From NCBI RefSeq assembly GCF_037201915.1, contig NZ_CP147505.1:1860001-1924000 (forward strand): DNA of 64,000 bases. Reading direction: 5' to 3'. Positions 9,061 through 24,507 of the stretch are shown piece after piece; the stretch's first letter is position 1; the number at the start of each line of letters is the position of its first letter. The position numbers and the translations under genes are program-made. The DNA comes from Haloplanus sp. CK5-1. GTDB taxonomy: Archaea > Halobacteriota > Halobacteria > Halobacteriales > Haloferacaceae. Under the pieces are notes generated by a model. It saw nothing but the letters and a program-made list of their open reading frames with translations, did not search any database and had not been told where the DNA came from.

Positions 9061-10239
9061 ATGACCGCTCAGGTCGTCGTTCTGGGTGCCGGGTACGCTG
9101 GTGCCGGTGCCGTCTCACGCTTCGAAGAGATGAACGACGGTGACGCCGAGTTGACCTGGATCTCCGAGCACGACTACCACCTCGTCCTCCACGAGACCCA
9201 CCGTGTCATTCGCGACACGAGCGTCGCCTCCAAGGTCGCCATCCCCGTCGACGAGATCAAGTCCACCGCGACGACGTTCCGACAGGACCGCGTCACGGGC
9301 ATCGACGTCGACGACCGGCAGGTCCACTGCCGTGACGGTGACCCCGTCGACTACGACTACTTGCTCGTCGCACTGGGGAGTCGGACCGCCTTCTACGGGA
9401 TCGAGGGGCTCCGCGAACACAGCCACACGCTCAAGGGACTCGAGGACGCCCGCGAGATCCACGACGACGTGGCTGCCGCGGCGGCCGACGCCACCCGATC
9501 GGATCCCGCACAGGTCGTCGTCGGCGGGGCCGGTCTCTCGGGTATCCAGTCCGCGGGCGAGATTGCGGCCTATCGCGACGAACACCGCACGCCGATCGAC
9601 GTGACACTCGTCGAGGGCCTCGACGAGGTGCTCCCCGGTCGAGACCCCGAGTTCCAGGGCGCACTCAGGAAGCGACTCGAGGCCGCCGACGTCGACATCA
9701 TGTGTGGCGAGTTCATCTCGAAAGTCGACGACGAGACGATCTACGTCGGCGGCGGCGAGGAGGAAGACCCGACCGAACTCGACTACGACGTACTCCTCTG
9801 GACCGGTGGCATCACCGGTCAGGACGAACTCGACGAGGCCGCGGTCGACAAAGACGAGCGGAGCAACCGACTGTACGCCGACCGCGACTTCCGGACGAGC
9901 GACGACCGGGTGTTCGCCATCGGCGACACGGCGATGATCGATCAGGGACCGGAGGAGTTCGCGCCGCCGACGGCACAGGCCGCGTGGCAGGCCGCCGACG
10001 TAGCCGGGGAGAACCTCGCCCGTGCCGTTCGTGGCGAGGAACTCGCGACGTGGCGGTACGACGACAAGGGGACGCTCGTCTCGGTCGGCGACGAGGCGGT
10101 CGCCCACGGCGTCGACGTCCTCCCGATCGACACGTTCGGCGGTATCGGCGCGGAGACGCTGAAGAAGATCGTGGCGACACGCTGGATCGCGGACGTCTCC
10201 TCGATCGGTCGAGCGATCGACGCCTGGTCCGATATGTAG
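9061..10239 (+). CDS. Type II NADH dehydrogenase-like FAD oxidoreductase
   Basis: This 392-residue flavoprotein has two dinucleotide-binding folds. The N-terminal FAD site is VVVLGAGYAGAGAV and the central NAD(P) site VVVGGAGLSGIQSAGEIA. The segment RVFAIGDTAMI is the second FAD-contacting motif. The overall pattern fits single-subunit NDH-2 enzymes, which pass electrons from NADH to quinone at the membrane without proton pumping. No transmembrane helix is obvious; membrane association would be through the C-terminus. A CTATACC element about 28 nt upstream supports ATG 9061. Confidence 0.88.
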   Translation: MTAQVVVLGAGYAGAGAVSRFEEMNDGDAELTWISEHDYHLVLHETHRVIRDTSVASKVAIPVDEIKSTATTFRQDRVTGIDVDDRQVHCRDGDPVDYDYLLVALGSRTAFYGIEGLREHSHTLKGLEDAREIHDDVAAAAADATRSDPAQVVVGGAGLSGIQSAGEIAAYRDEHRTPIDVTLVEGLDEVLPGRDPEFQGALRKRLEAADVDIMCGEFISKVDDETIYVGGGEEEDPTELDYDVLLWTGGITGQDELDEAAVDKDERSNRLYADRDFRTSDDRVFAIGDTAMIDQGPEEFAPPTAQAAWQAADVAGENLARAVRGEELATWRYDDKGTLVSVGDEAVAHGVDVLPIDTFGGIGAETLKKIVATRWIADVSSIGRAIDAWSDM

Positions 10240-10278
10240 CGGCGGTGGCGGCCGGTATCGAGACCGGCCTCCCTCAGT

Positions 10279-10812
10279 TCAGTGGTTCGGCTCTTCTGCG
10301 GGCGCTCGCATGTCGTCGATGCGGAGGATGAGGATGTTGTCGGTGTCGTCCTTCCCGTCGACCGTCCCGTCGATGACCAGTTTCGAGAGCGGTGTGGGGC
10401 CCACGCGTACTTTGTCGCCCTCGTGGAACTCGCGGACCGACCCCTGGACGTGGATCTCGGCACGACACAGGTCGGGATGGTGGACCGACGAGAGGTCGAT
10501 CTCGCCGACGTTCGCCGTGTCGACCGGTTCGCCGTCGTGGAACAACGGGACTGCGGCGGGTTCGTCCATCTGGTCCACGTCGAGGGCCTCGTACGCGTTC
10601 GCTGTCGGTTTGTACCCTCCTTTCGGTCCCGGTACGCCCTCGACGAGTTGGAGGGCCTTCAGACTCTGCATCTGGTTGCGGATCGTCCCCGGGTTCCGGT
10701 CGACCTCGTCGGCGATGTCTTCGCCCTTGACCGCGTCCTCGGTTTCGCGGTGGAGGTTGATGAGGGCCGTGAGGATAGTCTTCTGACTCGACGTCAGTTC
10801 GATTGATGACAT
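10279..10812 (-). CDS. HTH transcriptional regulator with C-terminal small-molecule/nucleotide-type domain
   Basis: This 177-residue protein begins with a winged-helix DNA-binding domain (residues 1-70). Its landmarks are SSQKTILTALINLHRE, VKGEDIADEVDRNPGTIRNQMQSL and GPKGGYKPTANAYEAL. This type is widespread in haloarchaea and often labelled Rrf2-like. The C-terminal half (about 90-177) is a compact beta-rich segment (GDKVRVGPTPLSKLVIDGTV) that resembles neither an Fe-S cluster site nor a known ligand domain I can name. A TTTAATATC element about 28 nt upstream supports the start at 10812 over an in-frame Met at 10941. It is divergent from the arginase gene, which it might regulate (inference). 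Confidence 0.85.
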   Translation of the reverse strand: MSSIELTSSQKTILTALINLHRETEDAVKGEDIADEVDRNPGTIRNQMQSLKALQLVEGVPGPKGGYKPTANAYEALDVDQMDEPAAVPLFHDGEPVDTANVGEIDLSSVHHPDLCRAEIHVQGSVREFHEGDKVRVGPTPLSKLVIDGTVDGKDDTDNILILRIDDMRAPAEEPNH

Positions 10813-10982
10813 ACCCCGGAGTTGCACGCTCGTGATATTAAATTCGGGGGATGTCCGGAACGACTCCCGATTTCGGGACTCGTGTCGGGGATCGGTCGAT
10901 GCGGGTGTAAGTGCGTCGAACGCCGGCGACACCGACTGCACGGCGGCCTCGGCCTTTTGACCCCGCCATTCGAAAGGAGGCC

Positions 10983-11879
10983 GTGGAGCCAGTTCGCATC
11001 GTCGGCGTCCCGACCGACTACGGCGCGAGTCGCCGCGGGGTCGATATGGGACCCTCGGCCATCCGGTACGCCGGCCTCGCGGCCGAACTCGAGTCGCTTG
11101 GACACGACGTCCGCGACGTCGGCGACCTGCCGGCCCCGCGGACCGAGGAGGCGGCGCGGGCCGACCCCGGCCGGTCCGACGCGAAGTATCTCGACGCTAT
11201 CTCGTCGGTGTGTGGCCGATTGGCAAACGAGGTAGCGGGGGCCGCAAACGTAGGCGAGACGCCTCTCGTCCTCGGTGGCGACCACTCGCTCGCCATCGGT
11301 ACGCTCGCCGGAGCGAGCCGCGGCGCCGACCTCGGGGTCGTGTGGTTCGACGCACACGGCGACTTCAACACCCCGGGGACGACGCCGAGTGGCAACGTCC
11401 ACGGCATGTCGCTGGCGGCGGCGCTCGGGCGCGGCGAGTTCGAAACCTCGCCCTGGGCGCGGTCGGACGGCCTCGACGGGGAGAACGTCGCACTGGTCGG
11501 CGTCCGCGACTTGGACTCCGAGGAGCGCCGAACCCTCCGGGAGAGCGACGTGACCGTCTTCACCATCTCCGAAATCGACGACCGCGGCATCACGGCCGTC
11601 GTCGACGACGCCCTCGGCGTGGCGTCGTCCGGCACCGACGGCGTCCACGTCAGCCTCGACCTGGACTGGCTCGACCCTACGGAGGCACCGGGTGTCGGGA
11701 CGCCGGTCAGAGGGGACGTCACCTACCGCGAAGCACACGCCGCGCTGGAACGGGTGGCCGACGTCGACCTCCGGTCGCTCGAACTCGTCGAGGTAAACCC
11801 CATCCTCGACGACCACAACCGGACTGCGGAACTCGCCGTCGAACTCGCCGCGAGCGCGCTCGGCAAGCGGATCCTCTGA
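10983..11879 (+). CDS. rocF: Arginase (ureohydrolase family)
   Basis: This 298-residue ureohydrolase is predicted to hydrolyse arginine to ornithine and urea with two Mn ions. Metal ligand motifs are intact: VLGGDHSLA, WFDAHGDFNTP and SLDLDWLDP. The N-terminus (VRIVGVPTDYGASRRGVDMGPSAIRY) and the DFNTPGTTPSGNVHGM loop fit arginase better than agmatinase, but the two are hard to separate by eye. The GTG start at 10983 lies 2 nt after a GGAGG, too close for a standard ribosome site, so it may be leaderless. The HTH gene is divergent. Confidence 0.88.
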   Translation: MEPVRIVGVPTDYGASRRGVDMGPSAIRYAGLAAELESLGHDVRDVGDLPAPRTEEAARADPGRSDAKYLDAISSVCGRLANEVAGAANVGETPLVLGGDHSLAIGTLAGASRGADLGVVWFDAHGDFNTPGTTPSGNVHGMSLAAALGRGEFETSPWARSDGLDGENVALVGVRDLDSEERRTLRESDVTVFTISEIDDRGITAVVDDALGVASSGTDGVHVSLDLDWLDPTEAPGVGTPVRGDVTYREAHAALERVADVDLRSLELVEVNPILDDHNRTAELAVELAASALGKRIL

Positions 11880-11889
11880 GTCGAGGTCG

Positions 11890-16506
<4,617 letters not shown>

Positions 16507-16528
16507 TCGTCCCGGTATGCCTCCACGG

Positions 16529-19500
16529 ATGACATCGTTCCAGTCGACGCTCGGCGAGGAGGGAGACATCGCCGAGGAGCTGGCCGAGAACCAGCGGGCC
16601 ATCTCCATCGCCGAGTTCTTCGAGAAGAACAAACACATGCTCGGGTTCGACTCCGGGGCCAGAGGGCTGGTGACCGCCGTCAAGGAAGCGGTGGACAACG
16701 CCCTCGACGCCACGGAGGAGGCCGGTATCGCACCCGACATCTACGTCGAAATCGCCGAAGCCGGCGACTACTACCGGCTCGTCGTCGAGGACAACGGGCC
16801 GGGCATCACGAAAGAGCAGGTCCCTCGCGTGTTCGGGAAACTGCTGTACGGCTCGCGGTTTCACGCCCGTGAGCAGTCGCTAACCCCGGATCAACGGATA
16901 CTCGTCCGTCGTGACGGCGACGTGGAGTTCGTTCCCATCGGCGTGCTATGCGACGCGTACCTCCCACACGACGAGGCGGCGACCGCTCGGATCCCCGATG
17001 ACATCGAAGCGCCCTCTTTCGACCGCGAAACGCACGAAATGACGTGGGAGCCGGTGACCCACGCGATCCGACACGAGACCGAGGAGCGAACCTACGAGAT
17101 CACGACCGAAAAGGGACGATCGGTGGAGGTAACGGGGAATCACAGCGTCTTCGGCGTCACCAAAGACGGTGAGACGACGGAACTGAAAGCCGGTGAACTC
17201 GAAGTGGGGGACGCAATTCTGACGCCACGTCAGCTCCCCTCGCCGGTCGGGACGGTCAAGTCGGTCAATCTCCTCGAACACATCACGTCCGATCAACTCG
17301 ACGGTCGGCACGTCTACGTCTATGGTTTCGACGAGGAGACTCTCGCCGAGATTCGAACCGGCGAACGGGTTCGAAAGAAGCCGTCTCCCGACAGTACTCG
17401 GAAACGGTACTACTATCGGTACGACGGCGTCGACATCCTCCGCGACAGTCTGGAGAACAACTACATCGAGAAGGGGTATCTACCGGCCGAGACGGTACTC
17501 GAACTCGGCTGGGAGGAGAAGGCAACGGACTGCGAGTTCAAGACGTATCAGGTTGGAGGAGAGGAGACGACCGTGCCGGTCACGCTCCCGGTCGACGGCT
17601 CCCTCGTCGACATGCTCGCCTACTACATCTCGGAGGGCCACGCCGAAACTCGCCAAGTCGGATTCACGTTCGGCACCCACGAGACCGAACTGATCGAATC
17701 GGCCGAGCGCGCAGTCGCGGGAATCGCCGGATCGACGACGACCGTCGAGCGCGAACGAAACTCGACGCGTGTGAAGGCCTTCGGCTCGCCGCTGGCGATG
17801 TTCCTCGAATCCGTCTGTGGCGACGCCGCGACGAACAAGCGCGTTCCAGGGTTCGTCTTCGAGGTGGAGCCGGCGTACCAGCGGCGGTTCGTGGCTGCCC
17901 TGTATCAGGGCGACGGCTCGGACAGTCACCCCAGCAACGAACTCTCTCACACCACGACGAGCGAGACGCTCGCGCGACAACTCTCCGTCCTCTGGAACAT
18001 GCTGGGCGTCTTAGCGAGTACGGAGATCCACGAGAACCCGGACGGCTACGCCGACGATCCCTCGACGGTCTACCGGACCAAAGTGTACGGCGAGGACGCG
18101 AGTCTCACCGACGTGTTCGAGACGACGACGCCGGGTGAACAGGGATACAAACGGCTCCCAGTCTCCTTACTCGACGACGTCCGCGTGGACGACGTGACAC
18201 GGGAGACGGTTCCGGACACCGTCCCGGGACTGTTGATGGGTGCCGGTATCGGGTCAGGGGTCGATCACGCGGCGGAGTACCGGTCGCTGATTGAGGCCGC
18301 CCTCGACGGCGAACGCGTCGACGCGCCGCGATACGCCCACAACCTCCGGCAGAAGGGTCTGCTCGACGACGAGGGTCGCCCGACCGAGCGGCTGGACGAA
18401 CTCTGGGAGACGGTGACGGGCCTCCACGGGCTCACGGAGACGGACATGTGTCTGCTCCCAGTGCAGTCAGTCGAAGAGACCGAGTCACCCGACTACGTCT
18501 ACGATATCTCCGTCCCGGGTGCGACCGGGCACGACGAAAACTTCGTCGTCGCCAACGAAGGGGCGTTGAGCGTGAAAAACAGCCGCGGCCAGCAGGGGAT
18601 TGGAATTTCCGCGGCCGTCCTCTACTCTCAGCTCACCTCCGGCAAGCCCGCCAAGATCACCAGTCGGACCCAGGGGAGTGCCGACGCCCAGTACTTCGAA
18701 CTCGTCGTCGACACCGACGACAACGAACCGGAGATCAGAAGCGAGGAGACGACGTCGTGGGATCGCCCCCACGGTACCCGGATCGAACTGGAGATGGAGG
18801 CGAACATGCGGGCACGCAGCCAACTCCTAGACTACATCAAACACACGGCGGTCGTCAACCCACACGCGCGCGTCGAACTGCGCGAACCCGGCCTCGACGA
18901 ACCCCTGAAGTTCGAACGCGGCACCGACCAGTTGCCCGCCGAGACGGAGGAGATCCGTCCCCACCCCCACGGTGTCGAACTCGGAACCCTCCTGAAGATG
19001 CTGGAGGCCACGGAGTCGTACTCCGTCTCGGGCTTCTTACAGAGCGAGTTCACCCGCGTCGGCAACAAGACGGCGACGAAGGTGTGTGACCGGTTCCGGG
19101 ACCACCACTACGGTCGTGAGATGGCGTGGGCGACGCCGACACCGACCGACGACGCCGACATCGAGGACGCGGTGGTCGACGCCGTCGCCAACAAGAGCGC
19201 CGAGGCGACCGACTGGTTCGCCGCCCGCGTCGCCGAGACGGTCGGCGACCGGGAGCGGGTCGCCCACTCGGACGTCGTCGAACTCGTCGGGAACCTCGCC
19301 GACGCCGCCGAGGAGGAGTTCGACCAGACGTTCGGCTCCACGGTCAGGGAGAACGCTGTCGACGCGGCGTGGGCCGAACTCACCCGCGCGGACCTGCTCG
19401 TGACCTCGCTGTACGAGCGGATCGACGCCGCGACCAGCACCCGGAAGGACGACGCGACCAAGCGGGGGTTGGCCGAGCGCCTCGCCGACAAGTTCGCCGA

Positions 19501-20635
19501 GGCCGACGACCACCGACACCGAGCGACCCGGGACGGCCTCGCGGACTACGTCGACCGCTCGGCCGACCGAGTCGAGGAGGCGGCCGACGCCACCGTCGGC
19601 GACACCGCCCGCGAGAACGTCGTCGAGGCCTGCTGGTCGGTCATGCGGACCGTCCCCGACGACCTCCCGAAGGTGTCGGCGGCGGCCGACGACCGCGACA
19701 CCGCCTCCGAACTGCTGGAGGCGATGCGCGAGACGGACATCCTCGCACCGCCGACGGACTGTCTCTCGCCCATCACGGCCGACCTCGTCGAGGCGGGGTT
19801 GCGAAAGGAGTTCGACGCCGACTTCTACGCCGCGGCGACCCGCGACGCCGAGGTCCACGGCGGCGACCCCTTCATCGTCGAGGCCGGCATCGCCTACGGC
19901 GGCGAGATGGAGAGCGAGGGATCGGTCGACGTAATGCGCTTTGCCAACCGCGTCCCGCTGGTCTACCAGCGGGGGGCGTGTGCCGTCACCGACGTGGTGA
20001 AAGGGATCGGCTGGCGCAACTACGGGCTGGATCAGCCGGGCGGGAGCGGCCTCCCCTCCGGCCCCGCCGTGGTGATGGTCCACCTCGCGTCGACGAACGT
20101 CCCCTTCACCAGCGAGTCGAAAGACGCGGTGGCGAACGTCCCCGAGATCGAAGACGAGATCGAACTCGCCATCCGCGAGGCGGCCCGGGAGTTGAAGTCC
20201 TACCTCAACCGCCGACAGTCCCTGGAGAAACGCCGGCGCAAGCAGGACGTCCTCGGTCGGATCCTCCCCGAGATGGCCGACAAACTCTCCGCGGTCACCG
20301 GGCGCGAGCGGCCGAACATCGACGTGGCCTTGGGGCGGATCATGAACAACGTCCTCGTCGAGCGGTCCGTCGAGGACGGCACGGTGACGCTGTCGGTCCG
20401 GAACCACTCCGAGCGAAAGGAGTCCCTCGACGTGACCGACATCGTCACCGCGGAGCCGACGGCCGTGAACGACGGCGCGTCGGTCGTCGACATAGACGAC
20501 GAGTGGTTCGTGCAGTGGTCCCCGTCGGTGTCGGCGGGCGAGACGGCGACGCTCACCTACGAGGTGAGCGACGAGGCGACCTTCGACGTCGACGTCGAGG
20601 GCGTCGAGAGCGAGAAACTCACGGTGGACACATGA
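16529..20635 (+). CDS. top6B: DNA topoisomerase VI subunit B containing an intein
   Basis: The precursor is 1368 residues; removing the 568-residue intein leaves about 800 residues, normal for haloarchaeal Top6B. This subunit binds ATP through a GHKL fold: [43 protein letters not shown], then [16 protein letters not shown] after the intein. It drives strand passage with the Spo11-like A subunit. The intein interrupts HAREQ / SRGQQGIG within the ATP-binding region, so activity requires splicing. An extra domain of about 300 residues after the transducer-type region is lineage-specific. The stop overlaps the top6A start (ATGA). Confidence 0.96.
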   Translation: MTSFQSTLGEEGDIAEELAENQRAISIAEFFEKNKHMLGFDSGARGLVTAVKEAVDNALDATEEAGIAPDIYVEIAEAGDYYRLVVEDNGPGITKEQVPRVFGKLLYGSRFHAREQSLTPDQRILVRRDGDVEFVPIGVLCDAYLPHDEAATARIPDDIEAPSFDRETHEMTWEPVTHAIRHETEERTYEITTEKGRSVEVTGNHSVFGVTKDGETTELKAGELEVGDAILTPRQLPSPVGTVKSVNLLEHITSDQLDGRHVYVYGFDEETLAEIRTGERVRKKPSPDSTRKRYYYRYDGVDILRDSLENNYIEKGYLPAETVLELGWEEKATDCEFKTYQVGGEETTVPVTLPVDGSLVDMLAYYISEGHAETRQVGFTFGTHETELIESAERAVAGIAGSTTTVERERNSTRVKAFGSPLAMFLESVCGDAATNKRVPGFVFEVEPAYQRRFVAALYQGDGSDSHPSNELSHTTTSETLARQLSVLWNMLGVLASTEIHENPDGYADDPSTVYRTKVYGEDASLTDVFETTTPGEQGYKRLPVSLLDDVRVDDVTRETVPDTVPGLLMGAGIGSGVDHAAEYRSLIEAALDGERVDAPRYAHNLRQKGLLDDEGRPTERLDELWETVTGLHGLTETDMCLLPVQSVEETESPDYVYDISVPGATGHDENFVVANEGALSVKNSRGQQGIGISAAVLYSQLTSGKPAKITSRTQGSADAQYFELVVDTDDNEPEIRSEETTSWDRPHGTRIELEMEANMRARSQLLDYIKHTAVVNPHARVELREPGLDEPLKFERGTDQLPAETEEIRPHPHGVELGTLLKMLEATESYSVSGFLQSEFTRVGNKTATKVCDRFRDHHYGREMAWATPTPTDDADIEDAVVDAVANKSAEATDWFAARVAETVGDRERVAHSDVVELVGNLADAAEEEFDQTFGSTVRENAVDAAWAELTRADLLVTSLYERIDAATSTRKDDATKRGLAERLADKFAEADDHRHRATRDGLADYVDRSADRVEEAADATVGDTARENVVEACWSVMRTVPDDLPKVSAAADDRDTASELLEAMRETDILAPPTDCLSPITADLVEAGLRKEFDADFYAAATRDAEVHGGDPFIVEAGIAYGGEMESEGSVDVMRFANRVPLVYQRGACAVTDVVKGIGWRNYGLDQPGGSGLPSGPAVVMVHLASTNVPFTSESKDAVANVPEIEDEIELAIREAARELKSYLNRRQSLEKRRRKQDVLGRILPEMADKLSAVTGRERPNIDVALGRIMNNVLVERSVEDGTVTLSVRNHSERKESLDVTDIVTAEPTAVNDGASVVDIDDEWFVQWSPSVSAGETATLTYEVSDEATFDVDVEGVESEKLTVDT
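16877..18580 (+). other. Intein with LAGLIDADG-type homing endonuclease domain inside top6B
   Basis: The 568-residue insertion begins [15 protein letters not shown] (block A with Ser at position 1). Block B is [11 protein letters not shown] with Thr and His. [15 protein letters not shown] and [15 protein letters not shown] look like the two LAGLIDADG helices, each with an acidic residue at the expected place. The end reads [13 protein letters not shown] followed by the extein Ser of SRGQQGIG. The C-terminal Asn and +1 Ser are present, but the penultimate residue is Lys rather than the usual His. The exact borders rest on restoring the uninterrupted Top6B sequence. It looks slightly less GC-biased than its host gene. 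Confidence 0.93.
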
Positions 20636-21717
20636 GCTCACAGGAGGAGGCCAGACGGCAGTTGATCGACCTCGCGGCGGAGTTTTACGACCAGTTCGAC
20701 CGCGGGGAGGTGCCCGAGATGACCCTCCCCACGCGGACCAAGAGCAACATCGAGTACGACGAGGAGAGCGGCGTCTGGGTGTACGGCGACCGCACGTCGA
20801 CGCGGTCGGCCAACTCCGTTCGAGGGGCTCGAAAGCTCCTGAAGGCGACCTACACCATCGAGTTCCTCGCCCGCCAACTGGAGGAGGGTCGCTCCTCAAC
20901 GCTGCGGGAACTCTACTACCTCTCGGAGTCGTGGGACTCCGACGAGGCCGCGTTCTCGGACCAGGACGAGTCCAACCAGTTGATCGAGGACCTCGAAATC
21001 GTCTCGGACGTGACCCGCGAGGACTTCCACATGCGTCCCGAGGAGTCGGGGGCGACGCTGATGGGTCCCTTGGAACTGCGCGAGCAGACCCGGCGTGGCG
21101 AACGTGAGATCCACTGCCAGAAGGACGTCGGCGAGGGCGGCTACCAGATCCCGAACAACCCCGACACCATCGACTTCCTCGACCACGACGTCGAGTTCAT
21201 CCTCTGTGTCGAGACCGGCGGCATGCGGGACCGCCTCGTCGAGAACGGGTTCGACACCGACCACGACGCCCTGATCGTCCACCTGAAGGGTCAGCCCGCC
21301 CGGGCGACACGCCGGATCACCAAACGCCTCCACGACGAACTCGGCCTGCCCGTGGTGGTGTTCACCGACGGCGACCCGTGGTCGTACCGGATCTACGGCT
21401 CCGTCGCCTACGGGTCGATCAAGAGCGCTCACCTCTCGGAGTATCTCGCCACCCCCGAGGCCGAGTTCGTCGGGATCCAGCCCGAGGACATCGTCGAGTA
21501 CGACCTCCCGACCGATCCGCTCGCGGATTCGGACGTCAACGCCCTCGAATCGGAACTCGACGACCCACGGTTCATGACCGACTACTGGGAGGAGCAGATC
21601 GAACTCCAACTCGACATCGGGAAGAAGGCCGAACAGCAGGCGCTCGCCTCGCGGGGCCTGGACTTCGTCACCGACGAGTACCTCCCCGAGCGGTTGGGCG
21701 AGATGGGCGTCATCTGA
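20632..21717 (+). CDS. top6A: DNA topoisomerase VI subunit A (Spo11-like)
   Basis: This 361-residue DNA-cleaving subunit has the catalytic tyrosine in [12 protein letters not shown] (5Y-CAP domain) and TOPRIM residues in [18 protein letters not shown] and [17 protein letters not shown]. It forms a heterotetramer with Top6B and makes two-nucleotide-staggered double-strand breaks during relaxation and decatenation. The start ATG overlaps the top6B stop, so the two are probably co-translated. Length and motifs are complete. Confidence 0.97.
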   Translation: MSSQEEARRQLIDLAAEFYDQFDRGEVPEMTLPTRTKSNIEYDEESGVWVYGDRTSTRSANSVRGARKLLKATYTIEFLARQLEEGRSSTLRELYYLSESWDSDEAAFSDQDESNQLIEDLEIVSDVTREDFHMRPEESGATLMGPLELREQTRRGEREIHCQKDVGEGGYQIPNNPDTIDFLDHDVEFILCVETGGMRDRLVENGFDTDHDALIVHLKGQPARATRRITKRLHDELGLPVVVFTDGDPWSYRIYGSVAYGSIKSAHLSEYLATPEAEFVGIQPEDIVEYDLPTDPLADSDVNALESELDDPRFMTDYWEEQIELQLDIGKKAEQQALASRGLDFVTDEYLPERLGEMGVI

Positions 21718-21782
21718 CGGGTCGGCCACACGAGCGGTAGTCGTCCGGCCTGTCGTCGGCGGACCGACCGCCGTTGGGCGCG

Positions 21783-22598
21783 CTATCCGGTCGTCCAGGC
21801 GAAGACGTCCCGCTGGTGGTCGAGGAGGGTTCCGAGATGGTCGCTCTCGGAGGTGACGACGGAGCCGCCGGTCCCGCGGAGGAACTTCCGGACGGGTCGG
21901 ATCGGGGCGTTCCCGTCCCGCGTCCCGTGCCACGCACGAACCGGGACGTTCGACGGGGGCCCGTCGAACGGGTCCTCGGCCAACAGCCGCGTCTCGCGGA
22001 CGAACGCCCGTGCTCCCTGCCGGAATCCCTCGTGAAAGTCCTCCGAGACGGCCCTCCGAACGTCTCCCGCCACGGATTCGTCCGTGAACTGCCGAACGAC
22101 TGCGTCCGGTCCACGCACGCCGGCGAGCGTCACCGCCAGCCGCGACAGGAATCGGAGCAACAGCGGGGCTCGAGACAGCGTCGCGAACCCGTTCTCCACC
22201 GGCGGGATCACGCTACTGATCAGACCGATCCGCGTCGTCCGGTCGTCCGTCGCCGCCGCGAGGGCGAACGGCCCGCCACCGGAGTAGCCGACGAGTGCGG
22301 TTCGTTCGATCCCCTCGTGGTCCAGTAACTGGTGGAGGTCGGCTCGCCAGTCGCCCCACGACCACCCGCGTGGCGGTGGGGTCGACGTCCCGTATCCGGG
22401 CCGTTCGGGCACGACGAGATGAACCCCTTCGACCGCGGCGGTGTCGGAACACACCGCTGCGAACGACCGCGAACCCGGGGTTCCGTGACAGACGACGACC
22501 GGCGCACCCTCCGGGTCGCCGGCGGTCGCGTACGTGAGCGTTCGGCCGTCGGCGAGTGGACACTCCTTCGTGGACGAGCCGGGGTGCTGGTGTCTCAT
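21783..22598 (-). CDS. Alpha/beta hydrolase
   Basis: This 271-residue hydrolase-fold protein has the oxyanion segment VVVCHGTPGSRSF and the nucleophile elbow ALVGYSGGGPFAL (Ser in GYSGG). The catalytic His is probably the one in TSESDHLGTLLDH near the C-terminus, with the acid around HGTRDGNAP. The substrate is unknown; candidates are esters or epoxides. It is a monocistronic minus-strand gene between top6A and the ligase gene. Confidence 0.88.
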   Translation of the reverse strand: MRHQHPGSSTKECPLADGRTLTYATAGDPEGAPVVVCHGTPGSRSFAAVCSDTAAVEGVHLVVPERPGYGTSTPPPRGWSWGDWRADLHQLLDHEGIERTALVGYSGGGPFALAAATDDRTTRIGLISSVIPPVENGFATLSRAPLLLRFLSRLAVTLAGVRGPDAVVRQFTDESVAGDVRRAVSEDFHEGFRQGARAFVRETRLLAEDPFDGPPSNVPVRAWHGTRDGNAPIRPVRKFLRGTGGSVVTSESDHLGTLLDHQRDVFAWTTG

Positions 22599-22728
22599 GG
22601 CGTGTCGGTGGTGTCACGAAACGGTCGTCACCGACTCACAAGTACGCTTCGATGGGGAGCGATTCGCTCGCCGTGGCTCACATCGCCACCGCTGGACACG
22701 CTCCCCGGTCGACGCAGCGCGATGTCTG

Positions 22729-24387
22729 TCACTCCCCGGTCAGTCGATCGACCCGCGACAGCGAGTCGGCTTCCTCGGGCGACTTGTCCTCCCGGACGGC
22801 GACGAAGCGGGGAAAGCGGAGCGCGTAGCCCGACTCGTAGGTCGGCGAGGATTGGATCTCTTCGTACCCGACTTCGAACACCACCTCGGGATCGATCACC
22901 ACGTCGGCCCCCTCTTCCTCGTTGATCAGCGGCTCGAACCGCTCGGTCAACGCGGCGAGTCGCTCGTCGGTGATCCCCGTCGCAACCTTGCCGATGCTGG
23001 CGAACTCCCCGTCCCCGTCGTCGATCCGGGCAGACAGCAGGAACGTCCCGAGGTGGTTCGCCCGCCGCCCCTCGCCCCACTCGGCCCCCGTCACCACGAG
23101 GTCCAGCGTCTCGACGTCGGGCTTGCGCTTCAGCCAGTTTCGCCCCCGCTTGCCCGGCGTGTACGCCGATTCGGGGTTCTTGAGCATGATACCCTCGTGG
23201 CCGGCGTCGAGGGCGGCGGCCTCGCGGCCGGCGATCGTCTCGACCTCGTCGGTGAGGGTGAGCGGCGAGACGCCCGTGCCGAGGATCGACGTGAGTCGGT
23301 CGCGGCGGTCCAGCAACGGGTCGTCCAGAAGGTCCGTCCCGTCGGCGTGGAGGCAGTCGAAGGCCCGGAGTTCGACCGCGACCTCCTCGCGCATCCGTTC
23401 GACGTCGTGTTTCCGCCGGAAGCGGCGGAGCACCTCTTGGAAGGGGCGGGGATCGCCGTCGTCGTCGACGGCGACTACCTCGCCGTCGAGGATGGCCGGC
23501 ACGTCCACCTCGCGGTCGACGAACTCGACCACCTCGGGGAGCGCGGCGGTGACGGACTCCATGTTCCGCGAAAAGACGGCCGTCTCCCTCTCCGGATCGT
23601 GGTGGACCTGCACCCGCGCGCCGTCGAACTTGGTCTCGACGGCGACGCTCCCCCACGATCCGACGGCGTCGGCGGCGGTCCCCGTCTGGGCCAGCATCGC
23701 CCGCACCGGCCGGCCGACGGTCAGGGTCACGTCCTCGAGTCCGGTCGGTCCCTCTTCGCGGGCGCGGACCGCGACCGCGCCGTAGTCGTTGGTCACCTGC
23801 AGCGCTCGCTCGACGGTCTCGACCGGTACGTCGAACGCCTCGGCGATAGCGTCGCGGACGGTACCCTCGCCGACCCCGATGCGCATCTCGTCGAGGACGA
23901 TCCGGGCCAAGTAGCGCGCGGAGACGGGGTCGGCCCGGGTGAACAGACCGAAGAGTTCCTCGACCTTGCGGTCGTGGCTCCCCGCGCCGTCGGCGGCGGC
24001 CAGCGCTCGGAGGCGGTCGTCCACCTCGGCGACGGTCAGAGGGTCGATCCCGCCGTCGCCGAAGGCGGCCAGGCCGCGCTGTCCGCCGAGGTCCAGTGAC
24101 TCGGCGACGGCACCGATCTCCCCCGCGTCGGCCAGTCGGTCGGCCACGTCGTCGGCGGTGACGTTCGGGCCGGCGGCGCGGGCGAGCGCCTCGTGACAGA
24201 GGCTCGGCCCCACGTCGAGGGTCGTCGACTCCCAGGCGGGGACGACCCGCCCGAGGGACAGGCGGACGACGACCGGGAGATCCGACCCGGCGTCGGCGAA
24301 CAGTCCCGCGACGAGCGACGTGATCTCGAGGTCGGCCGTCTCTGCCTCGACGGCCGCGACGCGGTCGGCGAACTCCGAGAACTCCAT
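22729..24387 (-). CDS. lig: ATP-dependent DNA ligase
   Basis: This 552-residue archaeal type I ligase seals nicks in replication and repair. The nucleotidyl-transfer Lys lies in VETKFDGARVQVHHDP (motif I). Other motifs are ILDGEVVAVDDDGDPRPFQ (motif III), GHEGIMLKNPESAY (motif IV) and WLKRKPDV (motif V). The N-terminal DNA-binding domain occupies about residues 1-220. Start 24387 (MEFSEFADRVAAVE) matches the archaeal pattern; an upstream in-frame Met adds unrelated sequence. Haloarchaea may also carry an NAD-dependent ligase, not in this window. Confidence 0.96.
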   Translation of the reverse strand: MEFSEFADRVAAVEAETADLEITSLVAGLFADAGSDLPVVVRLSLGRVVPAWESTTLDVGPSLCHEALARAAGPNVTADDVADRLADAGEIGAVAESLDLGGQRGLAAFGDGGIDPLTVAEVDDRLRALAAADGAGSHDRKVEELFGLFTRADPVSARYLARIVLDEMRIGVGEGTVRDAIAEAFDVPVETVERALQVTNDYGAVAVRAREEGPTGLEDVTLTVGRPVRAMLAQTGTAADAVGSWGSVAVETKFDGARVQVHHDPERETAVFSRNMESVTAALPEVVEFVDREVDVPAILDGEVVAVDDDGDPRPFQEVLRRFRRKHDVERMREEVAVELRAFDCLHADGTDLLDDPLLDRRDRLTSILGTGVSPLTLTDEVETIAGREAAALDAGHEGIMLKNPESAYTPGKRGRNWLKRKPDVETLDLVVTGAEWGEGRRANHLGTFLLSARIDDGDGEFASIGKVATGITDERLAALTERFEPLINEEEGADVVIDPEVVFEVGYEEIQSSPTYESGYALRFPRFVAVREDKSPEEADSLSRVDRLTGE

Positions 24388-24507
24388 GCCGGACGGGTCG
24401 GCCCCGCCGATCCTGAGCCTATCGGTTGGCGACGCCGACACGTCGAACGTGGGGCCGGGACGGTGTTGTTCGGAGGTAGGGAGCGGGAGTGGGGACCGCT
24501 CCGGCGG

